A DNA stretch of 64,000 nt from Saprospiraceae bacterium (GTDB lineage: Bacteria > Bacteroidota > Bacteroidia > Chitinophagales > Saprospiraceae). The translations under genes and the position numbers were made by a program. Shown piece after piece: positions 44,715 to 53,637 of this stretch. The notes under the pieces are model-generated. The model saw nothing but the letters and a program-made list of their open reading frames with translations, did not search any database and was not told the origin of the DNA. The first letter of the stretch is position 1. Each line of letters opens with the position of its first letter. The DNA is taken from the NCBI GenBank assembly GCA_022844565.1, contig JALHLK010000015.1:1-64000 (forward strand), in the 5' to 3' direction.

Positions 44715-45713
44715 TCACGCAGTTGGATGACGATGAGCTGCACTATAGCGACCTGTGACAAAATGCTCTAATTGACGCTCAATATCTCCTAAAAGACTAC
44801 TCGCACCAAAACGGAATAAATTGGGTTGTAACCACTCATCACCAAGCTCTTCTTTCATAAGGATCAGCCATGCTATGGCATCTTTCGCTTTAGCAATGCC
44901 TCCAGCCGGCTTAAAACCTACTTTATAACCTGTCATTTCTAAATATTGTCTGATCATTCTAAGCATGACAAGACTCACGGGTAGGGTAGCATTGACAGGT
45001 TCTTTACCGGTACTTGTTTTGATAAAATCTGATCCAGCCATCATGGCCACCATACTAGCTTGAGCAACTTTTGAGAAAGTAGGAATTTCTCCTGTAGCTA
45101 ATATGGTCTTGAGGTGTGCGTCACCACAAGCTTCGCGACATGCTTTAATTTCATGGTACAATTCTTCCCATTTGGATTGAATGACCAATGCTCTACTGAC
45201 TACAATGTCTATTTCTGTGGCACCTGCTGCTACTGATTTTCTGATTTCTCTAAGTTTGTCTTCTAGTTCAATTTGTCCTGCTGGAAAACCTGTAGAAACT
45301 GCGGCAATGGGAATATTGCTGCCTTCCAATGCTTGCTTTGCAAAAGGTATTAAGTTATGATAGACACAAACTGCACCGGTTGTAATGCCTTGATTTTCCA
45401 TACCCATGGCTATGAGTAAATCTTTTCTGACTGGATTTCTAGCTTTTGCACATAATCTAACCACATTACTCCGAGTGTCATCTCCAGATAGGGTAGTCAA
45501 GTCCATACAAGTAATGGCTTTTAATAGCCACGCAGCTTGCCATTCTTTTTTGACTGTCCTTCTGCCCACAAGGGTATTTGCCCGTCTATCTACAGCACTT
45601 TTATTGATCTTTATCCCTTCAATTACTCCTAAGTCAAAAGGAATACCTTCATTTCGCGGGTGTTCTTCGATAATATGTGATTTAATCATTTGTTTATCAA
45701 TATTTCTTGTCAT
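44715..45713 (-). CDS. deoC: Deoxyribose-phosphate aldolase
   Basis: 332 aa. Splits 2-deoxyribose-5-phosphate to acetaldehyde and glyceraldehyde-3-phosphate. TIM barrel with TEIDIVVSRAL, the Schiff-base lysine in GSDFIKTSTGKEP and the second lysine in VGFKPAGGIAKAKDAIAWLILM. Belongs to the longer (about 330 aa) DeoC class, with an N-terminal extension compared with E. coli (259 aa). 3 bp downstream of the deoA stop, 28 bp upstream of the ALDH16 gene. Confidence 0.95.
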   Translation of the reverse strand: MTRNIDKQMIKSHIIEEHPRNEGIPFDLGVIEGIKINKSAVDRRANTLVGRRTVKKEWQAAWLLKAITCMDLTTLSGDDTRSNVVRLCAKARNPVRKDLLIAMGMENQGITTGAVCVYHNLIPFAKQALEGSNIPIAAVSTGFPAGQIELEDKLREIRKSVAAGATEIDIVVSRALVIQSKWEELYHEIKACREACGDAHLKTILATGEIPTFSKVAQASMVAMMAGSDFIKTSTGKEPVNATLPVSLVMLRMIRQYLEMTGYKVGFKPAGGIAKAKDAIAWLILMKEELGDEWLQPNLFRFGASSLLGDIERQLEHFVTGRYSAAHRHPTA

Positions 45714-45716
45714 GAA

Positions 45717-47015
45717 CTATCTTATTATTTTATATATCAAAGGCTCTTTTGTAGGTTCAATTTCACCAATTTGATAGGCTTCATCCATATATTTTACGGC
45801 TAGAGGTAATAATGCTTCGTTATTTGTATATAAAGTTGCTAAATTCTCTCCTTCGACAACTTGACTACCCACTTTTTTATGAAGAATTATACCTGCTCCA
45901 AAATCGATAATATCTCCCTTTTTTTCTCTTCCAGCGCCTAACTTCACAGAGGCTAAACCCAATTTTGAAGCTTTTATTTGTTGGATATAGCCATTTGATT
46001 TACTATTATATGTTTGAGAAAATGTGTATCTTGGTAACAAGTCAGTATTTTCTAATGCATTGACATTGCCTCCTTGTGCTTCTATCCAATGTTTTAGTTT
46101 TTCAAATGCTAGACCTGAGTGAATCAATTCTTCAAGATGTTGATAAGCAATTGTTTTATCAGTGTACTTGCCTGAAAGTAGTAACATCTCTGTTCCTAAT
46201 GTCAAGGTGACTTCATAAAGGTCGGTCGGTCCTTTACCTTTCAAGACATCTATTGATTCTTTTACTTCTAAGGCATTTCCGATGGCATTTCCCAGGGGTT
46301 CTTGCATCGAAGTGATGACCACAGTAAGTTTTTTACTCATGCCAGAAGCTATTGTCCTCATGATTTTAGCTAAATGTTCCGCTTCTTCTAAGGTTTTAAT
46401 AAAAGCACCATCTCCCAGTTTTAGGTCAATAACGATGCCATCTGCACCCGAAGCAAGTTTTTTGCTCATAATGCTAGATGCAATGAGCGATAAATTATTT
46501 ACAGTACCTGTCACATCACGTAATGCGTAGATTTTCTTATCTGCCGGTACCAAATTAGCCGTTTGACCAGTTAGTGCAATGCCAATAGTCTTAACTTGAT
46601 TGACAAAATTTTCTAAACTCATTTCTACGGAAAATCCTGGTATAGATTCTAATTTATCAATAGTACCACCAGTGTAACTTAGACCTCTACCAGACATTTT
46701 TGCAATGGGCACTCCTGCAGCTGCGATCAGGGGAGTGAGGATAATACTCGTTTTGTCGCCAACACCTCCTGTACTATGTTTGTCAATCACCACACTTTGT
46801 AGAGAACTTAGATCGATCGTTTCACCTGACTGTAACATGGCCTTAGTCAAAGCTAATGTTTCTTCATCGTCCATGCCATTAAGGAAAATAGCCATCAACA
46901 GAGACGACATTTGATAATCTGGAATTCTACCATTGACATATCCATCAATAAAATAATTTATCTCCTGTTCGGATAGTCTTTGTTTATCCCGCTTTTTAAT
47001 GATGATTTCTACCAA
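45717..47015 (-). CDS. deoA: Pyrimidine-nucleoside / thymidine phosphorylase
   Basis: 432 aa from TTG 47015; a stop two codons upstream excludes an earlier start. Nucleoside phosphorylase class II: DKHSTGGVGDKTSIILTPLIAAAGVPIAKMSGRGLSYTGGTIDKLESIPGF is the phosphate/base-binding signature, then SSIMSKKLASGADGIVIDLKLGDGAF. Converts thymidine, deoxyuridine or uridine to base and (deoxy)ribose-1-phosphate. Whether strictly DeoA or Pdp cannot be told. 8 bp after deoB, 3 bp before deoC. Confidence 0.93.
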   Translation of the reverse strand: MVEIIIKKRDKQRLSEQEINYFIDGYVNGRIPDYQMSSLLMAIFLNGMDDEETLALTKAMLQSGETIDLSSLQSVVIDKHSTGGVGDKTSIILTPLIAAAGVPIAKMSGRGLSYTGGTIDKLESIPGFSVEMSLENFVNQVKTIGIALTGQTANLVPADKKIYALRDVTGTVNNLSLIASSIMSKKLASGADGIVIDLKLGDGAFIKTLEEAEHLAKIMRTIASGMSKKLTVVITSMQEPLGNAIGNALEVKESIDVLKGKGPTDLYEVTLTLGTEMLLLSGKYTDKTIAYQHLEELIHSGLAFEKLKHWIEAQGGNVNALENTDLLPRYTFSQTYNSKSNGYIQQIKASKLGLASVKLGAGREKKGDIIDFGAGIILHKKVGSQVVEGENLATLYTNNEALLPLAVKYMDEAYQIGEIEPTKEPLIYKIIR

Positions 47016-47023
47016 TGGTTAAA

Positions 47024-48199
47024 CTATTTTATTATTTCTGAGAAAAAACTCAATCCTTTAGTAGCAAAATTTATGCCCAAACCCTCACTAATCGTGGCAG
47101 CAATATCTGCGAAGGATTTTCTATCAGTTATGTGGTTGTTATTTTTTACATTTTCACCTTGTATTAATATGGGAATATACTCCCTAGTGTGGTCAGTACC
47201 TTTAAAACTTGGATCGTTGCCATGATCTGCCGTGATAATCAGAATGTCATTTTCATTAAGATTTTCAACTATTTCTGATAGTCGTTGGTCAAACTCGTTG
47301 AGACAATTTGCATAACCTTCTAAGTCTCTCCTATGACCATAATGCATATCAAAGTCTACTAGATTGGTAAAAATTAAGGCAGCATCTTTATTTTCTTTGA
47401 TTGATAGTAAAGTTGCGTCTATTCCTTCTTGGTTATCGGCAGTTTTTATGGATTTGGTTATGCCTTTTCCATCAAATATATCATAGATTTTACCTATGCC
47501 TATTACTTCTTTACCACTCTGTGAAATCGAATCTAGTAGCGTAAAAGGAGGTACTATAGAAAAATCTTTTCTATTTTTAGTCCTGGTGTAATTGCCATTT
47601 TCTCCTAGAAACGGTCGTGCGATTACCCTGCCAACTCCTAGTTCGCCTTGGAGCATTGATCTTGCTATGGCACATATTTCGTACTGTCTCTCGATAGGAT
47701 ATATGCCTTCATGCATGGCAATTTGAAAAACACTGTCTGCCGATGTATACACAATAGGGTAGTGAGTAGATAAGTGTTCATCTCCTAGTTGAGTTATAAT
47801 TTCAGTGCCTGATGCTGCATAATTTCCTATGATTTTAGTGCCAATAGCTTCTTCAAAAGCTCTTATAAAATCAGAAGGAAAACCCTCGTAAAATACAGGA
47901 AAAGGTCGATCCAACACAACACCTGCAATTTCCCAATGGCCAGTAGTTGTATCTTTACCCGCTGATGATTGAAGTGATCGGCCATAACTTCCTGTGATTT
48001 CTGTACACTTGGGTAGATCATTGGTTATATCTATATTGCCCAACCCCATTTTTATGAGATTGGGTATTGACAATATTTTGCTATATTTTGCAATATGACC
48101 AAGTGTATTCGCACCTTCATCTCCATATGACTGTGCATCAGGTAGATAGCCTATGCCGACGCTGTCCATTACGATTAATACAAACCTGTTTATTGACAT
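47024..48199 (-). CDS. deoB: Phosphopentomutase
   Basis: 391 aa, alkaline-phosphatase superfamily. Interconverts (deoxy)ribose-1- and -5-phosphate. Metal and nucleophile motifs: MDSVGIGYLPDA (Asp), DEGANTLGHIA (catalytic Thr), and the C-terminal VDFDMHYGHRRD, ITADHGNDP and TDHTREYIP metal ligands. First gene of the deo operon; a TATATTTG promoter box lies 20 bp upstream. Size is standard. Confidence 0.95.
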   Translation of the reverse strand: MSINRFVLIVMDSVGIGYLPDAQSYGDEGANTLGHIAKYSKILSIPNLIKMGLGNIDITNDLPKCTEITGSYGRSLQSSAGKDTTTGHWEIAGVVLDRPFPVFYEGFPSDFIRAFEEAIGTKIIGNYAASGTEIITQLGDEHLSTHYPIVYTSADSVFQIAMHEGIYPIERQYEICAIARSMLQGELGVGRVIARPFLGENGNYTRTKNRKDFSIVPPFTLLDSISQSGKEVIGIGKIYDIFDGKGITKSIKTADNQEGIDATLLSIKENKDAALIFTNLVDFDMHYGHRRDLEGYANCLNEFDQRLSEIVENLNENDILIITADHGNDPSFKGTDHTREYIPILIQGENVKNNNHITDRKSFADIAATISEGLGINFATKGLSFFSEIIK

Positions 48200-48218
48200 G
48201 CTTAATGACTTTAGATTG

Positions 48219-48226
48219 CAAATATA
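48219..48226 (-). promoter_or_regulatory. Bacteroidota -7 element for the deo operon
   Basis: Read on the minus strand, TATATTTG matches TAnnTTTG, 19 bp upstream of the deoB ATG at 48199. No good -33 TTTG is seen. Further upstream TCAACC (48276-48281) and GGTTGA (48287-48292) form a small inverted repeat that might be an operator. Confidence 0.45.
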
Positions 48227-48404
48227 AGCATTTATTGTAATATCTAATTATCTAAAATGGTTTCCGTTATAAAGGTCAACCCTGTTGGTTGAATAAATTA
48301 CTGGGTAAAAAATTTATTTCACCACCTTTTATACTAAATAATTCACTAACGTTACGACTCAAACATACTTTAATATATTTTACCTATCACATACATTTTA
48401 TTAT

Positions 48405-48412
48405 TAGTTTTG
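48405..48412 (+). promoter_or_regulatory. Bacteroidota -7 element for the DUF433 gene pair
   Basis: TAGTTTTG fits TAnnTTTG and ends 22 bp before the ATG at 48435. The -33 box is not obvious. Confidence 0.4.
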
Positions 48413-48434
48413 TATTTGTAAAACTATTTTTAAA

Positions 48435-48659
48435 ATGGAAGACTATCATAAAATTATTATTCGTGATCCAAATAAAAGATTTGGAAAACCAATCATTATA
48501 AATACCAGAATTAGTGTTTATGACGTATTAAGTTGGTTAGCCTCTGGCATGTCGCCTCTAGAAATTGTTGAAGATTTTCCTGAATTAAAAGAAACTGACA
48601 TAAAAGCTTGTTTGGCTTTTGCAGCAGATAGAGAGCGACGTCTTATATCTGTTTCATGA
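48435..48659 (+). CDS. DUF433 antitoxin-like protein
   Basis: 74 aa. DUF433 (VapB-like) pattern: IIRDPNKRFGKPIIINTRISVYDVLSWLASGMSPLEIVEDFPELKETDIKACLAFAADRE, a small winged-helix-type DNA-binding protein. Overlaps the following PIN-like gene as ATGA, the usual arrangement of antitoxin then toxin with translational coupling. It probably neutralises the downstream nuclease and may autorepress. Confidence 0.85.
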   Translation: MEDYHKIIIRDPNKRFGKPIIINTRISVYDVLSWLASGMSPLEIVEDFPELKETDIKACLAFAADRERRLISVS

Positions 48660-48988
48660 AAATATTATTAGATCAAAATATTTCTTTTAAACTTAAATAC
48701 AGTTTTGCAATATTTTTTAAAGAAGTAAGACATGTTTCAGATTTTTCTCTTCAAAATAGCAACGATATAGATATTTGGAACTTTGCTGAAAGAAATGGCT
48801 ATGCTATACTCACATATGATGCGGATTATTTTGACTTAAGTATTATAAATGGTCATCCACCTAAAGTAATTTGGGTCAGAGTTGGTAATCTTTCAACAAA
48901 ACAACTCACTGATATATTGCAAGAACAAATAAATGAAATAATTTATTTTTTAAATGACGAATCCACATCGTGTATTGAAATTTTATGA
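48656..48988 (+). CDS. DUF5615 PIN-like toxin
   Basis: 110 aa. Starts MKILLDQNISFKL (first acidic residue of the PIN-like active site), continues with VRHVSDFSLQNSNDIDIWNFAERNGYAILTYDADYFDLS (acidic cluster) and ends with a helical segment after PPKVIWVRVGN. This is the DUF5615/Mut7-C-type PIN-like family, generally toxins paired with DUF433. Presumed RNA nuclease. All expected acidic positions are present and no frameshift is seen, so the pair appears functional. Confidence 0.85.
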   Translation: MKILLDQNISFKLKYSFAIFFKEVRHVSDFSLQNSNDIDIWNFAERNGYAILTYDADYFDLSIINGHPPKVIWVRVGNLSTKQLTDILQEQINEIIYFLNDESTSCIEIL

Positions 48989-49155
48989 AATCGTATTTTG
49001 AACTAATTTCAAACATTAATGCTGAGTCAATAAATTTAAAGTTGGTAAATTTGTGAGATTTTTATAATTTCAACAAAAAATAATAACAAAGCTAGATTTT
49101 ATAAATATAAAAACCATATTTTCACATTTCAAATCGAAACGTCAAATTTAAAAAT

Positions 49156-50742
49156 ATGGAATTTTCTACGATAGACATTACAATTTTAGTAATTTATCTT
49201 ATTGGAATGATGGGCTTTGGTATCTGGATAGGTATAAAAGATACATCCACTACAGCTGCAGATTACTTTTTAGCTTCAAAATCATTGCCATGGTGGGCAG
49301 TGGGGGGATCTTTGATTGCTTCAAATATCTCAGCCGAACAAATGATAGGAATGGCGGGTTCAGGCTTTGAAGTAGGTATGGCTATCGCTACATATGAGTT
49401 AATGGCGGCTGCTACATTGTTGGTAGTTGCAAAGTTTTTACTACCTGTTTTTTTAGAAAATGGTATACAAACCATGCCGCAATTTATAGAAAAGAGATTT
49501 AACGGAACCGTGCGAACTGGTTTGGCAATATTTTGGGTATCACTTTTTATATTTGTGAACATTTCTTCATTATATTATTTAGGAAGTCTTGCGATTGAAA
49601 GGATTATTGGCTTACCGATGATTTATGGTGTAATTGGATTGGTGATTTACTCTGCAGCGTTTTCGATATTTGGCGGACTAAAGGCTGTGGTTTGGACCGA
49701 TGTAGCACAAGTTATAGTATTGGTATTTGGTGGATTTGTAGCAACTTATTTTGTATTATCAGCAGTTGGAGATGGCTCAGGGTTCTTAAATGGGTTGAAA
49801 ATCTTAGTTGAAAAGGCCCCTGAAAAATTTAACATGATATTTACAAAAGAAGATACATACGTTGAGGCAGGTACAGGAGCTATAAAATCATCTTATGAGT
49901 TGTTGCCAGGATTGGGGGTGCTCATAGGTGGTATGTGGATAGCAAATATGTATTATTGGGGATTTAATCAGTATATCATCCAAAGGGCTTTGGCTGCCAC
50001 TAGTATTAAAGAATCTCAAAAAGGTGTCTTATTTGCCGCATATCTGAAAATTATTATGCCTTTAATCGTTGTTATACCTGGTATAGCTGCTTTTGTACTG
50101 GGTGCAGAAATTACAAAAGCCGATGAAGCGTATCCTTGGGTTATCAGTAACTATGTAGGTGTTGGTTTTAAAGGAGTAATTGTGGCTGCAATAATTGCTG
50201 CGATAGGTTCTTCCATCAGTTCTATGGTCAATAGTGCATCAACTATTTACACCCTCGATATTCATACCAAATTAGTATCCAAAGAATTAAGCGAAGAATC
50301 TTTGGTGAGAGTTGGGAAAATTTCTGCCGCAGTTGCATTAGTGATTGGTGCTATTGTTTCTCCAGTGTTAAAAAGTCAAGGTCAAATATTTCAATACATT
50401 CAAGAGTACACAGGCTTTATTTCTCCGGGAATTCTCGTTGTATTTTTATTGGGTTTGTTTTGGCCTAGAGCTACAACAAGAGGAGCATTAGTAGCCGTAT
50501 TTTTAGCGATACCACTTTCGTTGATTCTTAAAAGTACGATGAGTGATGTCGCCTTTTTACATCGAATGGGAATAAGTTTTATCATTTTAACATTGATCAT
50601 GGTTGGAGTTTCTTTAACAGATAATTCTGTGAGGAAAACAATTTCTTTGCCAAAAGGGATTTTTAATACTTCCGCTAGCTTCAATATAGGTAGTATAATT
50701 TTATTTGTGATATTGGCAGTGTTTTATGCGATGTTTTGGTAG
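49156..50742 (+). CDS. Sodium/solute symporter (SSS family, SGLT-like)
   Basis: 528 aa, about 14 membrane helices. SGLT-like features: DYFLASKSLPWWAVGGSLIASNISAEQMIGMAGSGFEVG (helix 1 and the Na+ site region), QFIEKRFNGTVRTG, GGLKAVVWTDVAQ, NQYIIQRALAA and AIGSSISSMVNSASTIYTLDIHTKL (helix 8 Na+ site). This is the sugar-type SSS branch, so a monosaccharide or sugar-like substrate is likely, but no metabolic gene is adjacent. Confidence 0.9.
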   Translation: MEFSTIDITILVIYLIGMMGFGIWIGIKDTSTTAADYFLASKSLPWWAVGGSLIASNISAEQMIGMAGSGFEVGMAIATYELMAAATLLVVAKFLLPVFLENGIQTMPQFIEKRFNGTVRTGLAIFWVSLFIFVNISSLYYLGSLAIERIIGLPMIYGVIGLVIYSAAFSIFGGLKAVVWTDVAQVIVLVFGGFVATYFVLSAVGDGSGFLNGLKILVEKAPEKFNMIFTKEDTYVEAGTGAIKSSYELLPGLGVLIGGMWIANMYYWGFNQYIIQRALAATSIKESQKGVLFAAYLKIIMPLIVVIPGIAAFVLGAEITKADEAYPWVISNYVGVGFKGVIVAAIIAAIGSSISSMVNSASTIYTLDIHTKLVSKELSEESLVRVGKISAAVALVIGAIVSPVLKSQGQIFQYIQEYTGFISPGILVVFLLGLFWPRATTRGALVAVFLAIPLSLILKSTMSDVAFLHRMGISFIILTLIMVGVSLTDNSVRKTISLPKGIFNTSASFNIGSIILFVILAVFYAMFW

Positions 50743-50831
50743 ATAAAGTAATAAACTATATTATTTAATACCTTTTCAAAGTGGACTAAAATCTTGTTAA
50801 ATCAAAAGGTTTGGCTATTTTTTTTTGTTAA

Positions 50832-51704
50832 TTATCCTTTGTCCAATCCATCATACCACAACAATTTCAACATTTGCAACTTAAATGTTGAGTATTTCCC
50901 TTTTATTAAACTTTCTTGAAGGTATGTGATCCATTTATTTTTAAAAGGTAAAATATTTAAAATAGGCTTAAAAGTCTTGTATGTTCTTATCAATTTGGTA
51001 GGTGAAATTAGGTCTTTTTTATACAATTCATTGAGGTTTACGATGGCATTATACGATTTAGTTATAAATGCTTGATTGGTGTCTAACGTAGCATGAATGA
51101 CCGCATTATCAATATGTAATATACTAAAGTTATTCATCTTTGCGCTATGGGCAAATGCTAGGTCTTCGTAGCCGTAACCCTCTATGGATTCGTTAAATTT
51201 TATTTGGTCAAAATCTCGAGCATTGATCATGAAATTATTGGAGTGAAAACTTTCGTATGGATTATTATTTCTCTTTGATGCTGGCTTACTTTCTACTTTT
51301 CTACCGTATTGATGGTGGACTATATACTCTTTTGATGTGAAAGATTCATAAACCCGTCCTCCACTAATAATTGAACTTTTACCAACATTAGCGATATAGT
51401 TTTTGATATAATTATCCTCATCCACAATTTTACTATCACAATCTATGAAAAGAAGATAAGCCTGACTCGCAAGTTGAGCCAATTTATTCCTAATTTTAGC
51501 TCTTCCAACATTATCAGATAAGCTTATGTAACTCACATTGAATAAATGTGAAACATCTTGATTAATGTTTTTAAATTCGATATCAGAAGCATCATCCAAT
51601 ACAATAATTTGATAAGTCACCGCTGCTTTTTCAGCAGAGTTAACGAGTGAATTTATTAACTTATTGACATCTGTATTATAAACAGGAATGAGTATCGAGA
51701 TCAT
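50832..51704 (-). CDS. Glycosyltransferase family 2
   Basis: 290 aa from ATG 51704, which gives the usual MISILIPVYNTD start; upstream in-frame codons are probably untranslated. GT-A fold: nucleotide loop VLDDASD, DxD motif LLFIDCDSKIVD near residue 90, and ED motif GYGYEDLAFA near 180. Transfers a sugar from a nucleotide donor; acceptor unknown. No glycan cluster surrounds it. Confidence 0.88.
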   Translation of the reverse strand: MISILIPVYNTDVNKLINSLVNSAEKAAVTYQIIVLDDASDIEFKNINQDVSHLFNVSYISLSDNVGRAKIRNKLAQLASQAYLLFIDCDSKIVDEDNYIKNYIANVGKSSIISGGRVYESFTSKEYIVHHQYGRKVESKPASKRNNNPYESFHSNNFMINARDFDQIKFNESIEGYGYEDLAFAHSAKMNNFSILHIDNAVIHATLDTNQAFITKSYNAIVNLNELYKKDLISPTKLIRTYKTFKPILNILPFKNKWITYLQESLIKGKYSTFKLQMLKLLWYDGLDKG

Positions 51705-52138
51705 TAAGAGTATTTCTAGCTCCAAAGATAGGGTAGATTTTTCAGATAAAAAATTAAACCTAAAAATCAAAAATAGTTTATGTAATGAGTGTCAAAAGTA
51801 CAATAAAATCAACACTTTTTGCGACAAATCATCTATAGCTTTCGGGATAGTGGACAACTGATAGGTGCTTAGCAAAATTCGAGGGCACTCAAATTTAATG
51901 AAGGAACTGTAAGCTTATATGACGGCATATTTAATCTTATTAATGGAATATTCTTAATTTTGATCTGTAATAGGAAATCCATTCTAGATTTTAGTTTAGA
52001 ACTAAAGTACAATCCACATCAAATTGTATAGTTCACATCTTATAAATGATTTATCTCGAACAGATATGGGTACTTATAAAATAAATTCCACTAAATATTT
52101 TACTAAGTTCCTCTTTTCGTTTAATAGTTTTTAGAAAA
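51705..52138. other. Intergenic region, nothing definite
   Basis: 434 bp upstream of the glycosyltransferase and downstream of the HxlR gene. It is AT-rich, without open frames above 20 codons that look coding. The stretch GCTTTCGGGATAGTGGAC (51839-51856) is richer in GC and might be a remnant of something, but no inverted partner was found. Confidence 0.4.
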
Positions 52139-52474
52139 TCATTGGCGATCAATAATATATTGTTGTCCCCACTTCTCCATTTCTTGAATAATTGGAGATA
52201 GGCTTTTACCAACCTCTGACATTGTGTATTCGACCCTTGGAGGGATTTCGTTAAATTGCTGTCTTGAAATCAAACCATCTCTTTCCAATTCTTTTAATTG
52301 TTCCGTCAAAACTTTTCTAGAGATATGAGGTATGCGAGCAGCGATTTCTCCAAATCTCCTGGTCTCAGATCGTAGACAATATAATATGATAGGTTTCCAT
52401 TTTCCACCAATCAAACCAATCATTGCAGAGACAGGACACTTCATTTCGTGATTATTTTTTGTATTAGTTACCAT
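52139..52474 (-). CDS. HxlR family transcriptional regulator
   Basis: 111 aa winged helix protein: CPVSAMIGLIGGKWKPIILYCLRSETRRFGEIAARIPHISRKVLTEQLKELERDGLISRQ, with the early Cys of the HxlR family. Many members sense aldehydes, quinones or other electrophiles through cysteines. Divergently transcribed from an NmrA-like reductase gene, with a palindrome between them, so it very probably regulates that gene. Confidence 0.92.
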   Translation of the reverse strand: MVTNTKNNHEMKCPVSAMIGLIGGKWKPIILYCLRSETRRFGEIAARIPHISRKVLTEQLKELERDGLISRQQFNEIPPRVEYTMSEVGKSLSPIIQEMEKWGQQYIIDRQ

Positions 52475-52493
52475 TTCGTTACCATTATTTTAT

Positions 52494-52513
52494 TTGTTAC
52501 CAGAAGGTAACAA
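52494..52513. promoter_or_regulatory. HxlR operator candidate (20-bp palindrome)
   Basis: TTGTTACC (52494-52501), AGAA, GGTAACAA (52506-52513) is a perfect dyad in the divergent intergenic region. GTTAC/GTAAC recurs around it (near 52468, 52479, 52515, 52536 and 52547), as expected for multiple binding sites of one regulator. Confidence 0.65.
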
Positions 52514-52587
52514 GTTACATTTAAAAACTAATATTAGTTACTTTGTGTTACAAATATAATTATTTAATTTAAAACAACAAATAAAAA

Positions 52588-53460
52588 ATGATTTTAGTAA
52601 CAGGAGCAACAGGGCAATTTGGAAATGCCGCAATTAATTTTCTACTTAAAAAAGGTGTGAAAGCCGATCAGATTGTCGCATTGGTAAGGAATGAACAAAA
52701 GGCCGAAGAGTTAAAAGGCAAAGGTGTCAAAATAGCATTGGGTGATTATGATGACTATGATTCTCTGGTTCATGCTTTTGAAGGCATCGATAAACTTTTG
52801 TTTGTGTCAGGAAGTGATATTCCTAATAGACTTTCTCAGCATAAAAACGTAGTTAAAGCTGCAAAAGAGGCTGGAGTAAATCATGTCGTTTATACCAGTG
52901 TTGAGCGAAAAAACGAAACGTCGTCGTCACCATTGTGGGTGGTGGTAGACTCTCATTTAGAAACAGAAAAGGCATTAAAAGAGAGTGGTATTCATTATAC
53001 TATTTTGAGAAACAACTTGTATATGGATATTGTCCCAGCATTTGTTGGTGAAAATGTTTTTGATACGGGTGTGGTTTATTTACCAGCGGATCAAGGAAAA
53101 GTTGGGGCAGTTTTAAGAACAGAGTTGGCAGAAGCGACAGCCAATATATTAAGAGAGGAAGGTCATATTAATAAGGAATATAATTTTTCCAATTCTGTAG
53201 CATTTTCTTACCATGAAGTGGCTCAAATATTGTCAGAGATATCAGGCAAATCAATTAACTACATTTCGCCAACTCCGGTTGAGTATGCTGGGACCCTTGC
53301 AGAATACGGAGTTCCTCAAGAAATGATAGGTTTATTCTCTAGCTTTGCAGTTGGCCAAGCACAAGGTGAGTTGGATCGAGAAAGCATAGTGTTTGAGCAA
53401 ATACTAGGTAGAAAACCTACAACGGTAAATCAATATTTAAGTCAAGTTTTCAGTTCTTAA
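52588..53460 (+). CDS. NmrA-like NAD(P)-dependent oxidoreductase (QOR2/YtfG-like)
   Basis: 290 aa atypical SDR. NAD(P) motif TGATGQFG (residues 5-12), VSGSDIPNR, the VYTSVERK region and ILRNNLYMD near 150. Resembles quinone oxidoreductase 2 (YtfG) and NmrA-like sensors. Divergent from HxlR, a frequent pair in bacteria, in which the reductase detoxifies quinones or related electrophiles sensed by the regulator; this is inference. Confidence 0.9.
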   Translation: MILVTGATGQFGNAAINFLLKKGVKADQIVALVRNEQKAEELKGKGVKIALGDYDDYDSLVHAFEGIDKLLFVSGSDIPNRLSQHKNVVKAAKEAGVNHVVYTSVERKNETSSSPLWVVVDSHLETEKALKESGIHYTILRNNLYMDIVPAFVGENVFDTGVVYLPADQGKVGAVLRTELAEATANILREEGHINKEYNFSNSVAFSYHEVAQILSEISGKSINYISPTPVEYAGTLAEYGVPQEMIGLFSSFAVGQAQGELDRESIVFEQILGRKPTTVNQYLSQVFSS

Positions 53461-53502
53461 TTCTGGCTTTGTAGTCATAAATTTTAGTTGATTTAGTGGA
53501 TT

Positions 53503-53583
53503 TTGACACAGGCATTGTTGTATTGAGAATTATGATTTTTATGAAATTTTTAATTTTTATGCTCAGAATAATGCCTGTGTCAA
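53503..53583. terminator. Long inverted repeat between convergent genes
   Basis: TTGACACAGGCATT (53503-53516) and AATGCCTGTGTCAA (53570-53583) are exact 14-bp reverse complements with a 53-bp loop that is itself partly self-complementary (TGAG...CTCA). Between the convergent stops of the reductase (53460) and the S9 peptidase (53638). A bidirectional terminator is the simplest reading; a small mobile hairpin element is the alternative. Confidence 0.65.
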
Positions 53584-53637
53584 TTATTTATAACCTAATG
53601 TCTCCCCAGATACGTTGTCTTACTTTATTATTTCTAT

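Noticed and set aside
48289-48501. 70-codon open frame
   Set aside because: It overlaps the promoter and the start of the DUF433 gene in another frame and has low-complexity composition.
51839-51860. Insertion sequence remnant
   Set aside because: The GC-richer stretch has no matching inverted partner, no transposase frame and no target duplication.
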